In this document: one piece after another, positions 37,764-47,650 of the stretch
Numbering within the stretch: the stretch's first letter is position 1
Layout of the letters: each line of letters opens with the position of its first letter
DNA from: Lentisphaerae bacterium WC36
Lineage (GTDB): Bacteria > Verrucomicrobiota > Lentisphaeria > Victivallales > SZUA-371
Length of the DNA stretch: 64,000 nt
Assembly: GCA_020683205.1 (NCBI GenBank)
Contig: CP085689.1
Location: forward strand, 2,170,001 to 2,234,000
Direction of reading: 5' to 3'
Translations under genes and position numbers: made by a program
Notes under the pieces: model-generated
Told to the model about the DNA's origin: nothing
The model's database searches: none
Seen by the model: only the letters and a program-made list of their open reading frames with translations

Positions 37764-40424
37764 TTAATGCGTGTGTTCCCCCAATTCAGGATGAGAATGT
37801 GTTCCCTCATAAACTCCACCCATACCAATTGTTGAATAGATATAACTACAATGGTAACATTTATATTTTGTTACACCGTCTTCTTCTGGACAACCACATG
37901 TTAAAGAATTAGGGAAAAAATCTCCACAAGCTGCACATTCAGATCCATATAAATAAATACATGAACTAATATTAGGATTTGAATCTCCTGACCCTGAATC
38001 TCCTGACCCTGAATCTCCTGACCCTGAATCTCCTGACCCTGAATCTCCTGAACCTGAATCTCCTGAACCTGAATCTCCTGAACCTGAATCTCCTGAACCT
38101 GAATCTCCTGAACCTGAATCTCCTGACCCTGAATCTCCTGAGCCTGAATCTCCTGAGCCTGAATCTCCTGAACCTGAATCTCCTGAACCTGAATCTCCTG
38201 AACCTCCTGATCCGTTAGAATCATGCGAATGTTCACCTAATTCAGGGTGTGAGTGTGTTCCCTCATAAGCTCCACCCATGCCAGTTGTTATGTAAATATA
38301 GCTACAGTGATAACATTTATACTTTGTTACACCATCTTCTTCTGGACAACCACATGTCAAAGAATTAGGGAAAAAATCCCCACAAGCTGCACATTCAGAT
38401 CCATGCAAATAAACACATTGCACTGGGTCAGAAATTACCACCTTTAACACTCCCTTGTATAACTCAAGCATATCTGGCATCCATGCTGAAATTGCTTTTG
38501 TATATATATAATAAACTCCTGGCGTATTAAAAGTAACAAATTTTCTTGTAACTTCTTTTTTTTGTTCTATTAAGGTATTTTCAACAAGAGCTGGTCCATA
38601 AAATTCGAAATGAACAAATTCTAAAGTTGAATACCCCTTCCCTATCAGTTTATATGTTGTATTTGTAGTTCCATAAAAAATTTCGCCATTATCGGCAGCT
38701 ATTCTGCTAGGCATTCTAGATGTAGCAAATATCTCACCTGTTGTCGCATCTGTGATAGAAGCCTCAAGGAAACACTCTTCATATTCGTCAGCGACAGTAA
38801 TTTTTCTATAAATATATACTGGTTCACCTTCTGGTCCAGTTCTTTCTAATTGCCCTCGAATCACATATGTTCCTGGTAAACTAATAGCAAATCGTTTAGC
38901 ACCTGATAAAACTGTTTTTACAAGAGTTCCATCACCTTCAACCGTGATTAATGACGCAACATTATCTTTTATGCTTTCTTGACACGATAAAAATTCTGAA
39001 AGCTCAACCATCTCAAAAGCATTAACATCATAGGTGACACTACTTTTTTTACAATTTTCTAAATTATAATATATAGGACCATCCCCTGGGTTTGACGATG
39101 ACTCTGAAATTACAACCTTTAACACTCCCTTGTATAACTCAAGCATATCTGGTAGCCATGCTGAAATTGCTTTTGTATATATATAATAAACTCCTGGAGT
39201 CTTAAAAGTAACGAATTTTCTTGTAACTTCTTTTTTTTGTTCTATTAAAGTATTTTCAACAAGAGCTGGTCCATAAAATTCGAAATGAACAAATTCTAAA
39301 GTTGAATAACCTTTCCCTATCAATTTATATGTTGTATTTGTAGTTCCATAAAAAATTTCGCCATTATCAGCAGCTATTCTGCTAGGCATTTTAGATGTAG
39401 CAAACACCTCACCTGTTGTCGCATCTGCAATAGAAGCCTCAAGGTAGCATCCTTCATATTCGTCAGCCACAGTAATTTTTCTGTAAATATATACTGGTTC
39501 ACCTTCTGGTCCAGTTCTTTCTAATTCACCTCGAATTACATAAGTTCCTGGTAAACTAATAGCAAATCGTTTAGCCCCAGATGCAACAGTTTGTACAAGA
39601 GTACCATCACCTTCAATCGTGATTAATGATGCAACATTATCTTTTATGCTTTCTTGACACGATAAAAATTCTAAAAGAACAACCATTTCATAGGCATTAA
39701 CATCATAGGTAGCGTTATCATTTTTTGATTCTTCTAAGTCATAATATACAGAACTTGTAACCGAGCCCCCAGAACCTGAATCTCCTGAACCTGAATCTCC
39801 TGAACCTGAATCTCCTGAACCTGAATCTCCTGAACCTGAATCTCCTGAACCTGAATCTCCTGAACCTGAATCTCCTGAACCTGAATCTCCTGAACCTGAA
39901 TCTCCTGAACCTGAATCTCCTGAACCTGAATCTCCTGAACCTGAATCTCCTGAACCTGAATCTCCTGAACCTGAATCTCCTGAACCTGAATCTCCTGAAC
40001 CTGAATCTCCTGAACCTGAATCTCCTGAGCCTGAATCTCCTGAGCCTGAATCTCCTGAGCCTGAATCTCCTGAGCCTGAATCTCCTGAGCCTGAATCACC
40101 TGAGCCTGAATCTCCTGAGCCTTCGTTCTCATGAGTATGTTCTCCTAATTCAGGATGTGAATGTGACCCCTCGTACAATCCCCCCATATATGTGTTATAT
40201 TCATAACTACAATGATAACAACGGTAGATGGTCGACCCATCTTCCTCTGGACAACCGCATGTTGGAGAATAGTACACTGACTTTGCACAAGCGGCACAAT
40301 CTGATCTAAATAAATAAACACATGAACTACTTGGAACAGCTTCTGTTTCACCTTTTACTAATGGCGTTGTTATCATAGAGGTTAATAACAACATCATCGA
40401 AAATACAAATTTTTTAAATTTCAT
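37764..40424 (-). CDS. Exported modular protein: Cys/His modules, Ig-like pair and long GDSGS repeats
   Basis: This 886-aa protein has a signal peptide (about 1-25). The order is a Cys/His module, a run of about 23 GDSGS units, two copies of a roughly 210-aa beta-rich domain (about 230-435 and 445-655), a second Cys/His module, about 15 further GDSGS units, and a third Cys/His module. Each Cys/His module has C..CA.C, CGCPEEDG, CYHCSY and ends with HSHPELGEH, an arrangement that could bind zinc or another metal. The beta domains resemble Ig-like folds. An acidic repeat between folded modules suits a surface stalk. I know no homologue; a role in adhesion or metal binding is only a guess. Confidence 0.65.
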   Translation of the reverse strand: MKFKKFVFSMMLLLTSMITTPLVKGETEAVPSSSCVYLFRSDCAACAKSVYYSPTCGCPEEDGSTIYRCYHCSYEYNTYMGGLYEGSHSHPELGEHTHENEGSGDSGSGDSGSGDSGSGDSGSGDSGSGDSGSGDSGSGDSGSGDSGSGDSGSGDSGSGDSGSGDSGSGDSGSGDSGSGDSGSGDSGSGDSGSGDSGSGDSGSGDSGSGDSGSGDSGSGGSVTSSVYYDLEESKNDNATYDVNAYEMVVLLEFLSCQESIKDNVASLITIEGDGTLVQTVASGAKRFAISLPGTYVIRGELERTGPEGEPVYIYRKITVADEYEGCYLEASIADATTGEVFATSKMPSRIAADNGEIFYGTTNTTYKLIGKGYSTLEFVHFEFYGPALVENTLIEQKKEVTRKFVTFKTPGVYYIYTKAISAWLPDMLELYKGVLKVVISESSSNPGDGPIYYNLENCKKSSVTYDVNAFEMVELSEFLSCQESIKDNVASLITVEGDGTLVKTVLSGAKRFAISLPGTYVIRGQLERTGPEGEPVYIYRKITVADEYEECFLEASITDATTGEIFATSRMPSRIAADNGEIFYGTTNTTYKLIGKGYSTLEFVHFEFYGPALVENTLIEQKKEVTRKFVTFNTPGVYYIYTKAISAWMPDMLELYKGVLKVVISDPVQCVYLHGSECAACGDFFPNSLTCGCPEEDGVTKYKCYHCSYIYITTGMGGAYEGTHSHPELGEHSHDSNGSGGSGDSGSGDSGSGDSGSGDSGSGDSGSGDSGSGDSGSGDSGSGDSGSGDSGSGDSGSGDSGSGDSGSGDSGSGDSNPNISSCIYLYGSECAACGDFFPNSLTCGCPEEDGVTKYKCYHCSYIYSTIGMGGVYEGTHSHPELGEHTH
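37980..38205 (-). repeat. 15-bp tandem repeat array 1 (codes GDSGS)
   Basis: About 15 units with consensus GAATCTCCTGAACCT on the plus strand, with CCC and GCC variants. In frame with the protein. Confidence 0.95.
39773..40122 (-). repeat. 15-bp tandem repeat array 2 (codes GDSGS)
   Basis: About 23 units of the same 15-bp consensus. The first units (plus-strand left end) are nearly identical, and the right end shows a block of GAGCCT variants. Confidence 0.95.
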
Positions 40425-40654
40425 TTTTCTTCCTTTTTGTTTTGTTTAAAATTGACTCTAACAAATTGATTAAAAATGATTTAAAAAATAATAAAAACCA
40501 ATATAAAAAAAACACCACTAAACACCTACATATCAACCTTTAAAGATAATTTAAACACTAAAAATCAATCATTTAGACTACTAATCAAACAATATCATAC
40601 TAATTTATAATTGCAAACTGTTTTATTATACTAATGTTTTAATTTAATTCAAAA

Positions 40655-40690
40655 AAAAGGTTATAGCTGAAACTTCAGCTATAACCTTTT
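40655..40690 (-). terminator. Terminator after the GH35 gene
   Basis: AAAAGGTTATAGCTGA (40655-40670) pairs with TCAGCTATAACCTTTT (40675-40690). On the minus strand the stem is followed by T8. Confidence 0.9.
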
Positions 40691-40716
40691 ATAAATACTG
40701 CTAGAAAAGAAACTAA

Positions 40717-43113
40717 TTATTCTTTATTAATTATAAAATTTTGATTACTACCATAAATTTTAAAGTCTTTAATCCGTCCAGTTGCTTTATTTGCTCGTGG
40801 CAAATACAACAATTTACCAACATCTTGCTTTTTACCCAAATCAATTACAATCTGATGTGGATGAGTTGGAGTATTACCACCTTGCCATTTTGTATGCCAA
40901 TAAGTCACTGGCTGATTATCAATAATATTATCAGCTCCGCCTGACTCCCCAACTTTTTCCTCACTATCGGCATAAATAACCTTCCAGCCATTGCGATCTA
41001 TTTCAGCACCATCCTTATCAAACATATGAACTTCAGCAATCGTCGTATACTTATCGTTTTTACTGAATGAACTCAATGCCTCAATACAAATATAGCGACA
41101 CTTCGTCCCTTTATTAAAAGCAACTGTTTGCCCAACTGCTGAATTTTTAAACTGCCCTTGAGCAACAATATCACTTTGCTGTAATTTTAATTCTTGCCCA
41201 GCCTTGCGTAAATATTTGATTCCAGAATCATTCTTCAATTCATAGACCATATTTTTTAAACCTTGAACTTTATTAATATTTTTTGGCTCAAGGTCCATAA
41301 CAATAATCTCATTATTACCACGCTTTAACCAGCATCCTGGTAAATAAAGAGCCTGTTGAGGTCCAATACTCCAGAATCTACCCAAGTTGTGACCATTAAC
41401 CCAAACCATACCTTTTCCCCATTTTCTCATATCAAGAAATGTATCACCAATTTCATTTAACGTGAAAATTCCTTTATAAAAGTATGGCATGGCGTTTTGT
41501 GCTTTTGTAACTTTTGAAAACTTTAATTCATCGATATTATCGAGGGGAAATCCAATCATTTGCCAATTTTTAAGTTCTTTATTCGCTAATAAAACTTTTC
41601 CAGGAATACCTTTGCGATCAGTTACCATGGTGTGAGAGAAATTAATATGCCCCATATTTTCAACCAAAATATCAAGCGTGGCATTGCCCGCAGGAATATC
41701 AACTTCAATGCTTTTTTGATTATTGCCATGACGTCGATCCAATGTCCCAACTTTTTTGCCATTGACAATAATAATTGCACGATCACTTAACGTTGAAAAA
41801 GTTAATTTGCCTTTAACAGGTCCAGTTATATTAGTTTTATATAAAACAAATCCTTGATTAACATCAATTGCTTCCATATAAGTTGGCACTTCAACATTAA
41901 CTGGCGAGCTCGCTAATTGACTAAATGAAGCCATTTGACTCATCCCAAATGTTGGAATAGTAATTTTCTTAATTGGTTTAGGCATTGGCGGTAAAACAGT
42001 TCCCTCTGGAAGATATTTTTTGATAACATTTTGGAAATCATAAAATTTCTTTGCTGGTGTACCGTCTTCATGTAAGTTTGCTGAATAATCATAACTAGTA
42101 GTATCAACGCTATATTTTCCTGACCAATTTGCTCCAGAACTAAAACCAAAATTTGTTCCACCAATGAACATATAATTATTAAATGAAATATTATTTTTTA
42201 GCATCCACTCAATCATTACAGCTTTTTCTTTACCATTAGTACTGTGATGTTGAGCGCCCCAATGGTCAAACCAGCCAGTCCAAAATTCTCCAGCCATTCG
42301 TGGCAATTTGGGGCAATATTTATCAAAAACTTTAAATGCATTTTGTGGATTATTACCAAAATTCATGCTTGGAGTAACCCCATCAATGTGACCATTTTCA
42401 ATATTTGCTTTTCTTGGCCAGTCACACCTTATCAATAAACTATCGGTAAAACCAGCTTCAACGTAAAGCTGTTTCATTTGATTTAAATATTCTTTATCCT
42501 TTCCAAAAACTGCATATTCATTTTCTACCTGAGTCATAATAATTGGACCACCACGATCAATTTGCAAGTCGCGAAGTTGTTCGCCAACGGCATTTAAATA
42601 GCGTTTTGTAGCTGCCATAAATTTTGGATCTTTACTTCTAATTACCATCTTTGGATCTTTCAATAACCACGCTGGCATACCACCTAAATCCCATTCAGAG
42701 CAAATATAAGGGCCAGGACGTAAAATTACCCATAAACCTTCATCTTGGGCAATTCGACAAAATTCAGCAATGTCCAATTCTCCAGTAAAATCAAATTGAC
42801 CTGGTTGTTTTTCATGAGCATTCCAAAAAACGTAAGTACTAATAGTGTTCAGACCCATCGCACGTGCTTTTTTCATGCGATCACGCCAATATGCTCTAGG
42901 AACACGAGTATAGTGCAATGATCCAGACATTATTAAAGCTGGCTTATTGTTAAAAACAAAATTTCTTTTTTCAATGCCAAAAGTTGGTTGCTTTTCGCCT
43001 TGAGAGTTAGGAATTGGTGCTAAATTTACAGTTTGAGCGCTACTAACTAAAGCTCCTAAACTCACAGCAGCGAACAATAAATTTTTAAATTTTTTCTTCT
43101 TATTTTGTTTCAC
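40717..43113 (-). CDS. Secreted GH35 beta-galactosidase with C-terminal F5/8-type C (CBM32-like) domain
   Basis: This 798-aa protein has a signal peptide (about 1-26). The GH35 barrel shows SGSLHYTRVPRAYW, YVFWNAHEKQPG, LRPGPYICSEWDLGG, the acid/base region MTQVENEYA (Glu near residue 199) and the nucleophile region MAGEFWTGWFDHWG (Glu near 275). Beta-sandwich domains follow. The last 140 residues (VAFNKGTKCRYICIEAL ... IVIDLGKKQDVGKLLYLPR) match a discoidin-type carbohydrate-binding domain. The family removes terminal beta-galactose from glycans. A terminator follows. With the sulfatase at 22 kb it suggests use of sulfated or galactosylated polymers. Confidence 0.95.
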   Translation of the reverse strand: MKQNKKKKFKNLLFAAVSLGALVSSAQTVNLAPIPNSQGEKQPTFGIEKRNFVFNNKPALIMSGSLHYTRVPRAYWRDRMKKARAMGLNTISTYVFWNAHEKQPGQFDFTGELDIAEFCRIAQDEGLWVILRPGPYICSEWDLGGMPAWLLKDPKMVIRSKDPKFMAATKRYLNAVGEQLRDLQIDRGGPIIMTQVENEYAVFGKDKEYLNQMKQLYVEAGFTDSLLIRCDWPRKANIENGHIDGVTPSMNFGNNPQNAFKVFDKYCPKLPRMAGEFWTGWFDHWGAQHHSTNGKEKAVMIEWMLKNNISFNNYMFIGGTNFGFSSGANWSGKYSVDTTSYDYSANLHEDGTPAKKFYDFQNVIKKYLPEGTVLPPMPKPIKKITIPTFGMSQMASFSQLASSPVNVEVPTYMEAIDVNQGFVLYKTNITGPVKGKLTFSTLSDRAIIIVNGKKVGTLDRRHGNNQKSIEVDIPAGNATLDILVENMGHINFSHTMVTDRKGIPGKVLLANKELKNWQMIGFPLDNIDELKFSKVTKAQNAMPYFYKGIFTLNEIGDTFLDMRKWGKGMVWVNGHNLGRFWSIGPQQALYLPGCWLKRGNNEIIVMDLEPKNINKVQGLKNMVYELKNDSGIKYLRKAGQELKLQQSDIVAQGQFKNSAVGQTVAFNKGTKCRYICIEALSSFSKNDKYTTIAEVHMFDKDGAEIDRNGWKVIYADSEEKVGESGGADNIIDNQPVTYWHTKWQGGNTPTHPHQIVIDLGKKQDVGKLLYLPRANKATGRIKDFKIYGSNQNFIINKE

Positions 43114-44095
43114 GGTGTTTTTCCTTTAAACTTTTTTAATTGCAATAAAAATATTTTATTGTGTGAAAATTCAATATAACCTCAAAACACCAACAAGCAA
43201 ATAAAAATAACAAAATGATCCTTTATAAAATTATGCTAACTAACTATTTTATGTTGCAAGTCATTTCAAAAATTAAAATTAATTTACTATAGTTTATTCT
43301 TTAATCATATCTTCATAAAAAATTCTAATTTAATAATTTTTAGAGATACAACAAAGTTTAATCTAAGACGCTATTTGATAAGGGTTGAAAATATTTTTTG
43401 CGCATTTCACTATATAATTTTACATTTAAAAACAATACAAAGGATTAAATTGATTGCAACAATAATATATTGAACAACATTAAATAACCACTCAGTATAA
43501 TAAAAGTAACAAATGATAGCTGCAAAATCATAGCTTATTGAGAGCATAATTAAGGTCTAATAATTTTCTTAAAGCATTAAACGAAACATTAACAATTGTA
43601 TAAGAAATTAAAAAAGAATACGATATTGATGGTAATTTTGTGAATAAATTAGAGTACAAAACTTTATATAAAAAAGTTTCCTCTTTGTCAAAAAATGTAA
43701 TTGTATATAAATAATGAAATTGCTAAAACTAGACCAGATAAATAAAGATTCAGATATAGTATATTTTCAATGCTGCTCAAAAAAATTATTAATCATTACA
43801 GAAAAAATCAAGTATTGCATTTTATCATGAAAACAACGAATATTAATGGTAATTGAGCTTTTTTTCATAATAGTGCTACTCTGCATTTTCTTGTTTTTCA
43901 CCATATTTTTTGAACCATTTTATCATTCCACAATCACATTTTATCTATAAACATATATCAAATATACCTTAACTTTATAGTCATCTAAGGGTAAATCAAA
44001 TTGTTATAGCAATATTCTACACTTGTTGAAATGATTACATTAATTTATTAATTAGCACCCAAATAAATAGTAAGAAAAGTAGATAAATTACACAT
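43114..44095. other. About 980-bp stretch without a supported gene
   Basis: The sequence is very AT-rich and every frame is short. I see a 40-codon frame near 43713 with no ribosome site. The right end (44070-44112) holds an inverted repeat, TAGTAAGAAAA/TTTTCTTACTA, overlapping the end of the next minus-strand frame. It marks the border between the GH35 gene and the rhs array and may contain gene debris. Confidence 0.4.
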
Positions 44096-44386
44096 CTAAA
44101 TTTTCTTACTAAAAAAATAATTTTTACGCTCAATAATTTCTACATTTGCTTTAAAAATCACTGATTGCTCCAGCGCTAAGTAATAAAATATCTCTTCAAA
44201 TGAAGTAAGATAAGTATAACATTTTTTTCCAATTACGATTTTGAATAATTTTTTTCTAGTAATAACCTTGCTTCTTGATTTGGCTAATATTTTTCGAAAA
44301 TCGTCCTTATAAACAACTATGTCTCCTTTATTTATAACTTTTATAAGAAAGATTAAAATCAAATAAAGAACTACAATTATTCCCAA
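44096..44386 (-). CDS. Small membrane-anchored hypothetical protein
   Basis: The 96-codon frame begins at a TTG directly after a stop codon. The first 18 residues form a membrane helix (IIVVLYLILIFLIKVI), followed by KGDIVVYKD and a basic soluble domain. KGDIVVYKD resembles a strand in signal peptidase I, but the catalytic Ser and Lys cannot be placed. It follows the DUF1573 gene on the same strand. It may be a fragment of a larger gene. Confidence 0.35.
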   Translation of the reverse strand: MGIIVVLYLILIFLIKVINKGDIVVYKDDFRKILAKSRSKVITRKKLFKIVIGKKCYTYLTSFEEIFYYLALEQSVIFKANVEIIERKNYFFSKKI

Positions 44387-44475
44387 CTAACTTTCCAGAA
44401 TTACCCTATACATCAAATTATCATCTTACAAATATCGCATTAATTCATAAACACCAATAAAAACTTCCTTTCATT

Positions 44476-45162
44476 TCAATTTCCAGCATTACCTATTACT
44501 GTAAATTTATATAATTTTTTTGCCTCAGTGACTACATAAATAGATTTAATAAACGGACCTGAAAGTTCTTTATTAGCGATTAATTTTACAGTTATAATAG
44601 CTGATTCATTCGGTTTTAATTCCTTGTTTGATGACGAAACTTTTGCACAACCGCAAGTTTTTCTTAATTGAGAGATTTTTATTATTTTTTTTGAAATGTT
44701 TTTGAGTGTAAAATTAACAATTCTAATTTCATTGCGCTTGAATGATCCAACTGTAAATTCATCTTTTTGAGTGTTGAATACTTTAACTTTTTTCTCAAAA
44801 TCTGCCAAATGTTTTTTTATAAAATTATTACTTTTTACCAATTTTTGTTCTGTAGAGATTTTTTCATTTAAAATAGCTATCAAGCTTTTATAAAATTTAC
44901 TTTTTAAGTCTTGAGATTGATCAATCAATTCTTGGACTCGATAGTCATTTATTTTACTTTTCTCAATCAAATCAGTTAATTTAATTTGAGGATCATATTT
45001 AATTTTTTTTATATGCTCAGGAAAATTTTTCAATACCCAAAAAACAATACTATTTTCCACAGATACATTTTTTTTACTACTTGATTTATTAATCGTTGCA
45101 TTAATGTTATAAATTCCAATAAGACAACCCAACAATACAATTAATACTATTTTTATTTTCAT
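44476..45162 (-). CDS. Exported DUF1573-like protein
   Basis: This 228-aa protein has a signal peptide or anchor (about 1-22), a lysine-rich helical middle (about 35-130), and a C-terminal beta domain of the DUF1573 type: FTVGSFKRNEIRIVNFTLKN, then the short cysteine motif TCGCA, then ELKPNESAIITVKL. The DUF1573 fold is an Ig-like domain common in Bacteroidetes and Lentisphaerota envelopes; its function is not known. It lies at the distal end of the rhs array, after a conserved hairpin, so it may be the first gene outside the array or a captured passenger. Confidence 0.65.
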   Translation of the reverse strand: MKIKIVLIVLLGCLIGIYNINATINKSSSKKNVSVENSIVFWVLKNFPEHIKKIKYDPQIKLTDLIEKSKINDYRVQELIDQSQDLKSKFYKSLIAILNEKISTEQKLVKSNNFIKKHLADFEKKVKVFNTQKDEFTVGSFKRNEIRIVNFTLKNISKKIIKISQLRKTCGCAKVSSSNKELKPNESAIITVKLIANKELSGPFIKSIYVVTEAKKLYKFTVIGNAGN

Positions 45163-45229
45163 AATTACCTCTTTATTACACTTTATAATTTAATATATAT
45201 TCTACATTAAAGAAAACAATTTTTAGTAT

Positions 45230-45263
45230 AAAAAAACACCACAATTTTTCAACTATGCTGTTT
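45230..45263 (-). terminator. Array hairpin, copy 1 (distal end)
   Basis: Reading the minus strand, AACAGCATAGTT, a GAAA loop and AATTGTGGTGTT, then T7. It is a decayed copy of the hairpin at 48.8, 50.4 and 59.9 kb and directly precedes the DUF1573 gene. Confidence 0.6.
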
Positions 45264-45302
45264 GATTACATTACTCATGTTTTGATAGTTTTTTATTAAT
45301 TT

Positions 45303-45365
45303 ACTAAATGGCGAATAATCATAACGATTCGCTATCGGACCTGAACTCATAGCAATCAATGGATA
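45303..45365 (-). pseudogene. Remnant of Rhs core fragment
   Basis: The minus strand reads MSSGPIANRYDYSPF, matching the core variant found in the intact orphans, and then turns into unrelated sequence. No toxin follows. It is the most distal trace of an Rhs cassette in the array. Confidence 0.8.
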
Positions 45366-45372
45366 AACGTTT

Positions 45373-45609
45373 TTATTTAGATTTTGTTAATAAAGATTTT
45401 TTATTGTACTCAAGAACATATTTAGCCAATTCTCTAGTTTTTTTATCTAGGTCATTTTCATATATATAATTTGCTTTTTCTTCTAACTTATTTAGTGAAA
45501 TTAATATTAATGCTAATCCGTCTTGACGACAGCAAGGATCATTGCTGGTTAAAAATTTATCAATGGTATTCTCTGTTACTAAAATTTGATTTGCTATAAT
45601 TAATCTCAT
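45373..45609 (-). CDS. Second half of a split immunity-like gene or small hypothetical
   Basis: This 78-aa frame overlaps the preceding frame by 4 nt (ATGA). It is helical and charged (MRLIIANQILVTENT..., ending NKKSLLTKSK). It could be a separate, coupled gene, or the remainder of the upstream gene after a frameshift. By position it belongs to the immunity slot of a decayed cassette. Confidence 0.4.
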   Translation of the reverse strand: MRLIIANQILVTENTIDKFLTSNDPCCRQDGLALILISLNKLEEKANYIYENDLDKKTRELAKYVLEYNKKSLLTKSK

Positions 45610-45887
45610 AGAATTTTTTTATTTTCTTCATCTTGAAATAATTTTTTTTCTAATGTTAATTGTAACTGAGGAATTTTCTTCATTTTTTTAAAAAATTTAT
45701 TTGCAATATATATAATTTTTTTTGTTTCTTTTGGAGAAAAATTAGTGTAATCTTTTGATAAATTTTTATTTATTTCAATGCTAATATTACGGTAAAATTT
45801 TTCAGTATTAAATTGTTCACTTCGACTTGAAAAAAAAGTTTGAAGAAGCATAACAGAGATTAGTGCAAATATTAGTATATTTTTCAT
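45606..45887 (-). CDS. Exported small protein in immunity position (possibly frameshifted)
   Basis: This 93-aa frame has a signal-peptide-like start (ILIFALISVMLLQTFF). It follows a toxin-like remnant by 17 nt, as an immunity gene would. Its stop overlaps the ATG of the next 78-aa frame. Joined, they would give about 170 residues, the usual size of immunity proteins here. Confidence 0.45.
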   Translation of the reverse strand: MKNILIFALISVMLLQTFFSSRSEQFNTEKFYRNISIEINKNLSKDYTNFSPKETKKIIYIANKFFKKMKKIPQLQLTLEKKLFQDEENKKIL

Positions 45888-45904
45888 AAGTATAACCTAT
45901 ATAT

Positions 45905-46326
45905 CTATTTTTTTGCAAATTTACACGATTTTGAAAGTGAAAGAAAGAACGCATCTAGAGCCTTTTCTATAGCTATTGCAGCTTTTGCATCTCCTGATTT
46001 TATACCAACTGTTAGTCCAACTTCTTTTGCACACTTCATCCCTTTACTCGCTACTTCATCGCAACATCCTTTCTTTAATGCATTATATGCTTCTTTGCAT
46101 ACAGGAATAGATGCCAAAGCACCTAAAGTTTGATCGGCAATAAGGAGTTGTGCTATTTGTTTCGACGAGAACTTACCTGCCAACAGATTTATTAAACCAA
46201 TTGCATCATTTAGTTTATTTTTGAATTTTTCTCCATCTTTAAAAGGATCTTTTTAGGGCTTATTTTTACTACCATTAGATGAACCACCTGAATTTGGTTT
46301 CAATTTTGGACTACTAAACTAACTGG
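45905..46326 (-). pseudogene. Rhs C-terminal toxin remnant with internal stop
   Basis: The frame 45905-46253 encodes DPFKDGEKFKNKL then an alanine-rich helical domain with several Cys (AYNALKKGCCDEV, KGMKCAKEVGL, SKSCKFAKK). Upstream in the same frame, after a TAA, a Gly/Ser/Asn-rich stretch (NSGGSSNGSKNKP) continues, and then another stop. The Rhs core is missing. I read it as the C-terminal toxin part of a dead cassette, paired with the 45.6-45.9 kb exported protein. The toxin type is unknown. Confidence 0.5.
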
Positions 46327-46339
46327 CTGCCTAAAGTCA

Positions 46340-46818
46340 CTATTCTTCCTTAACTTTTATAAGAATCAATGTATTTATTATATAGAATTGTTGTGTAGCG
46401 ATAACATTGCCCGAGTATTTAAAATAATTTTTAGGAATACCACCAATTTTTAAACTTTCATATCCTATTAATGTTATTTTTTTACCATTTTGACTTTTTA
46501 ATTTTTTATAAAAGGGCATACCAATATTAATTTTTTGTTTAAGTTTTTTCCCATTTATTTCTTCCACATTCATTGTTAATTGATTATATTCTCCTTTTAT
46601 ATTCTTTTTTGCATATAGTATTACTCTCTCTTAAGAGTCAAAATGGTACCGAAAGAATGTTGTAGTTTTGGATATATACCTAAAGTTTTACTACCTCCTA
46701 AATTTTCATCTGATTGTTTACTTAATAATTGATTATTTAGGTTATTGATTTTATACTGGCATGAAACCATCATTAGTACGGTAACAATTATATATAGAAA
46801 TACTATATTTTTTTTCAT
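46340..46818 (-). pseudogene. Frameshifted immunity gene, relative of the one at 59983-60513
   Basis: The first frame (46818-46621) begins with a lipoprotein signal (LMMVSCQ) and reads LQHSFGTIL; the second (from about 46615 to 46340) reads YAKKNIKGEYNQL, NVEEINGKKLKQ, KKITLIGYESLKIGG. Together they align with the intact immunity protein at 59983-60513 (LHHNFGQAI, INVTEINDKKLKK, KKVNLIGYETLDVGG). The shift lies near 46612-46621. The cognate toxin is directly upstream, and it too has a near-identical copy at 60.6 kb. Confidence 0.75.
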
Positions 46819-46840
46819 ATTGATAAGTCCTTATATAGAT

Positions 46841-47650
46841 TTAGTAATTACTGCATGTTTTACCTTTTGATTTAAAAGTAGGATTACTACATTGAATACA
46901 CCATGCTTCAGAATTAAAGTCTGCATAGCTTTCTTTCCACTCCTCTTCAGTACTTTCATAAATTGTTCCACTTCTTATTGGATAATCAGGATGATAATCA
47001 CCTGTACCATCATCATCTATATCGGGATTGTGATATTGGTCAGCATGTGTAATAGAACCATCTGGATTTACATAACCATAATCAAACTTAATACTATCTT
47101 CATCCATACCTTCCTTATCCCAATTACTAAAATCAGCTTTGCCTGTTTTAGGGTCAAACGTTACATCAGGATTTATACCATCTTTGCCTTTATCATTCCA
47201 AAAGTGAACTGAAAACATTTTTGGACAAACCTTGTCTTTGCATTTATTTTTCATTTCTCCCTGAGCATCTGTTGCTTGTTGTTTTGTTTTATAGCAATTA
47301 TCATGATTTTCAATAACTCCAGTATTAGCACAAACAACTCCGACACATCCCCTATTTATTTGTTTTCTCACCCAAGGTGCATATATAATATTCCCAGGAT
47401 TTTCTTTAAATTTAGGGTGTGCATCAAAATATTTTTTTAAATAATCTTCCAACGACATTTCTGTTCTTAATCCTAAAATATCATAGAAAACAATTGGATT
47501 ATTGTACGAATTCCCATAAATGTTTTCTCCACCTTTTTCTTGGATTGGGTCACGTTTTAACCATTTTCCTGTGCTTGGGTTGTAATAACGGTAATTGTAA
47601 TAGATTAATCCTGTTTCTTTTTCAGCATATTCACTACTGAATTTGAACAC
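46841..47650 (-). CDS. Orphan Rhs C-terminal toxin (Cys/His-motif type), copy 1, core truncated
   Basis: The core fragment (variant A: EIANKYDYSPFGQLAKTDEN, from 47730) begins immediately after a stop codon, so no native start exists; the longest frame opens at a GTG at 47650. After YNPSTGKWLKRDPIQEKGG and FYDILGL comes a roughly 170-aa toxin domain with RGCVGVV, NCYKTKQQA, KMFSVHFWND, FDYGYVNPDGSITHADQYH and WCIQCSN. The conserved Cys and His positions suggest a cysteine-dependent enzyme, perhaps of papain or transglutaminase type, but this is unproven. The last 240 bp are almost identical to the copy at 60598-61512. Confidence 0.7.
   Translation of the reverse strand: MFKFSSEYAEKETGLIYYNYRYYNPSTGKWLKRDPIQEKGGENIYGNSYNNPIVFYDILGLRTEMSLEDYLKKYFDAHPKFKENPGNIIYAPWVRKQINRGCVGVVCANTGVIENHDNCYKTKQQATDAQGEMKNKCKDKVCPKMFSVHFWNDKGKDGINPDVTFDPKTGKADFSNWDKEGMDEDSIKFDYGYVNPDGSITHADQYHNPDIDDDGTGDYHPDYPIRSGTIYESTEEEWKESYADFNSEAWCIQCSNPTFKSKGKTCSNY

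Noticed and set aside
37980-40122. Long reading frames made of QEIQV or LNLLN repeats on both strands
   Set aside because: They are other-frame readings of the 15-bp GDSGS coding repeats and have no ribosome sites.
37980-40122. Regular repeats as a possible CRISPR array
   Set aside because: The units are contiguous 15-mers without spacers, in frame with a protein, and no cas gene is present.
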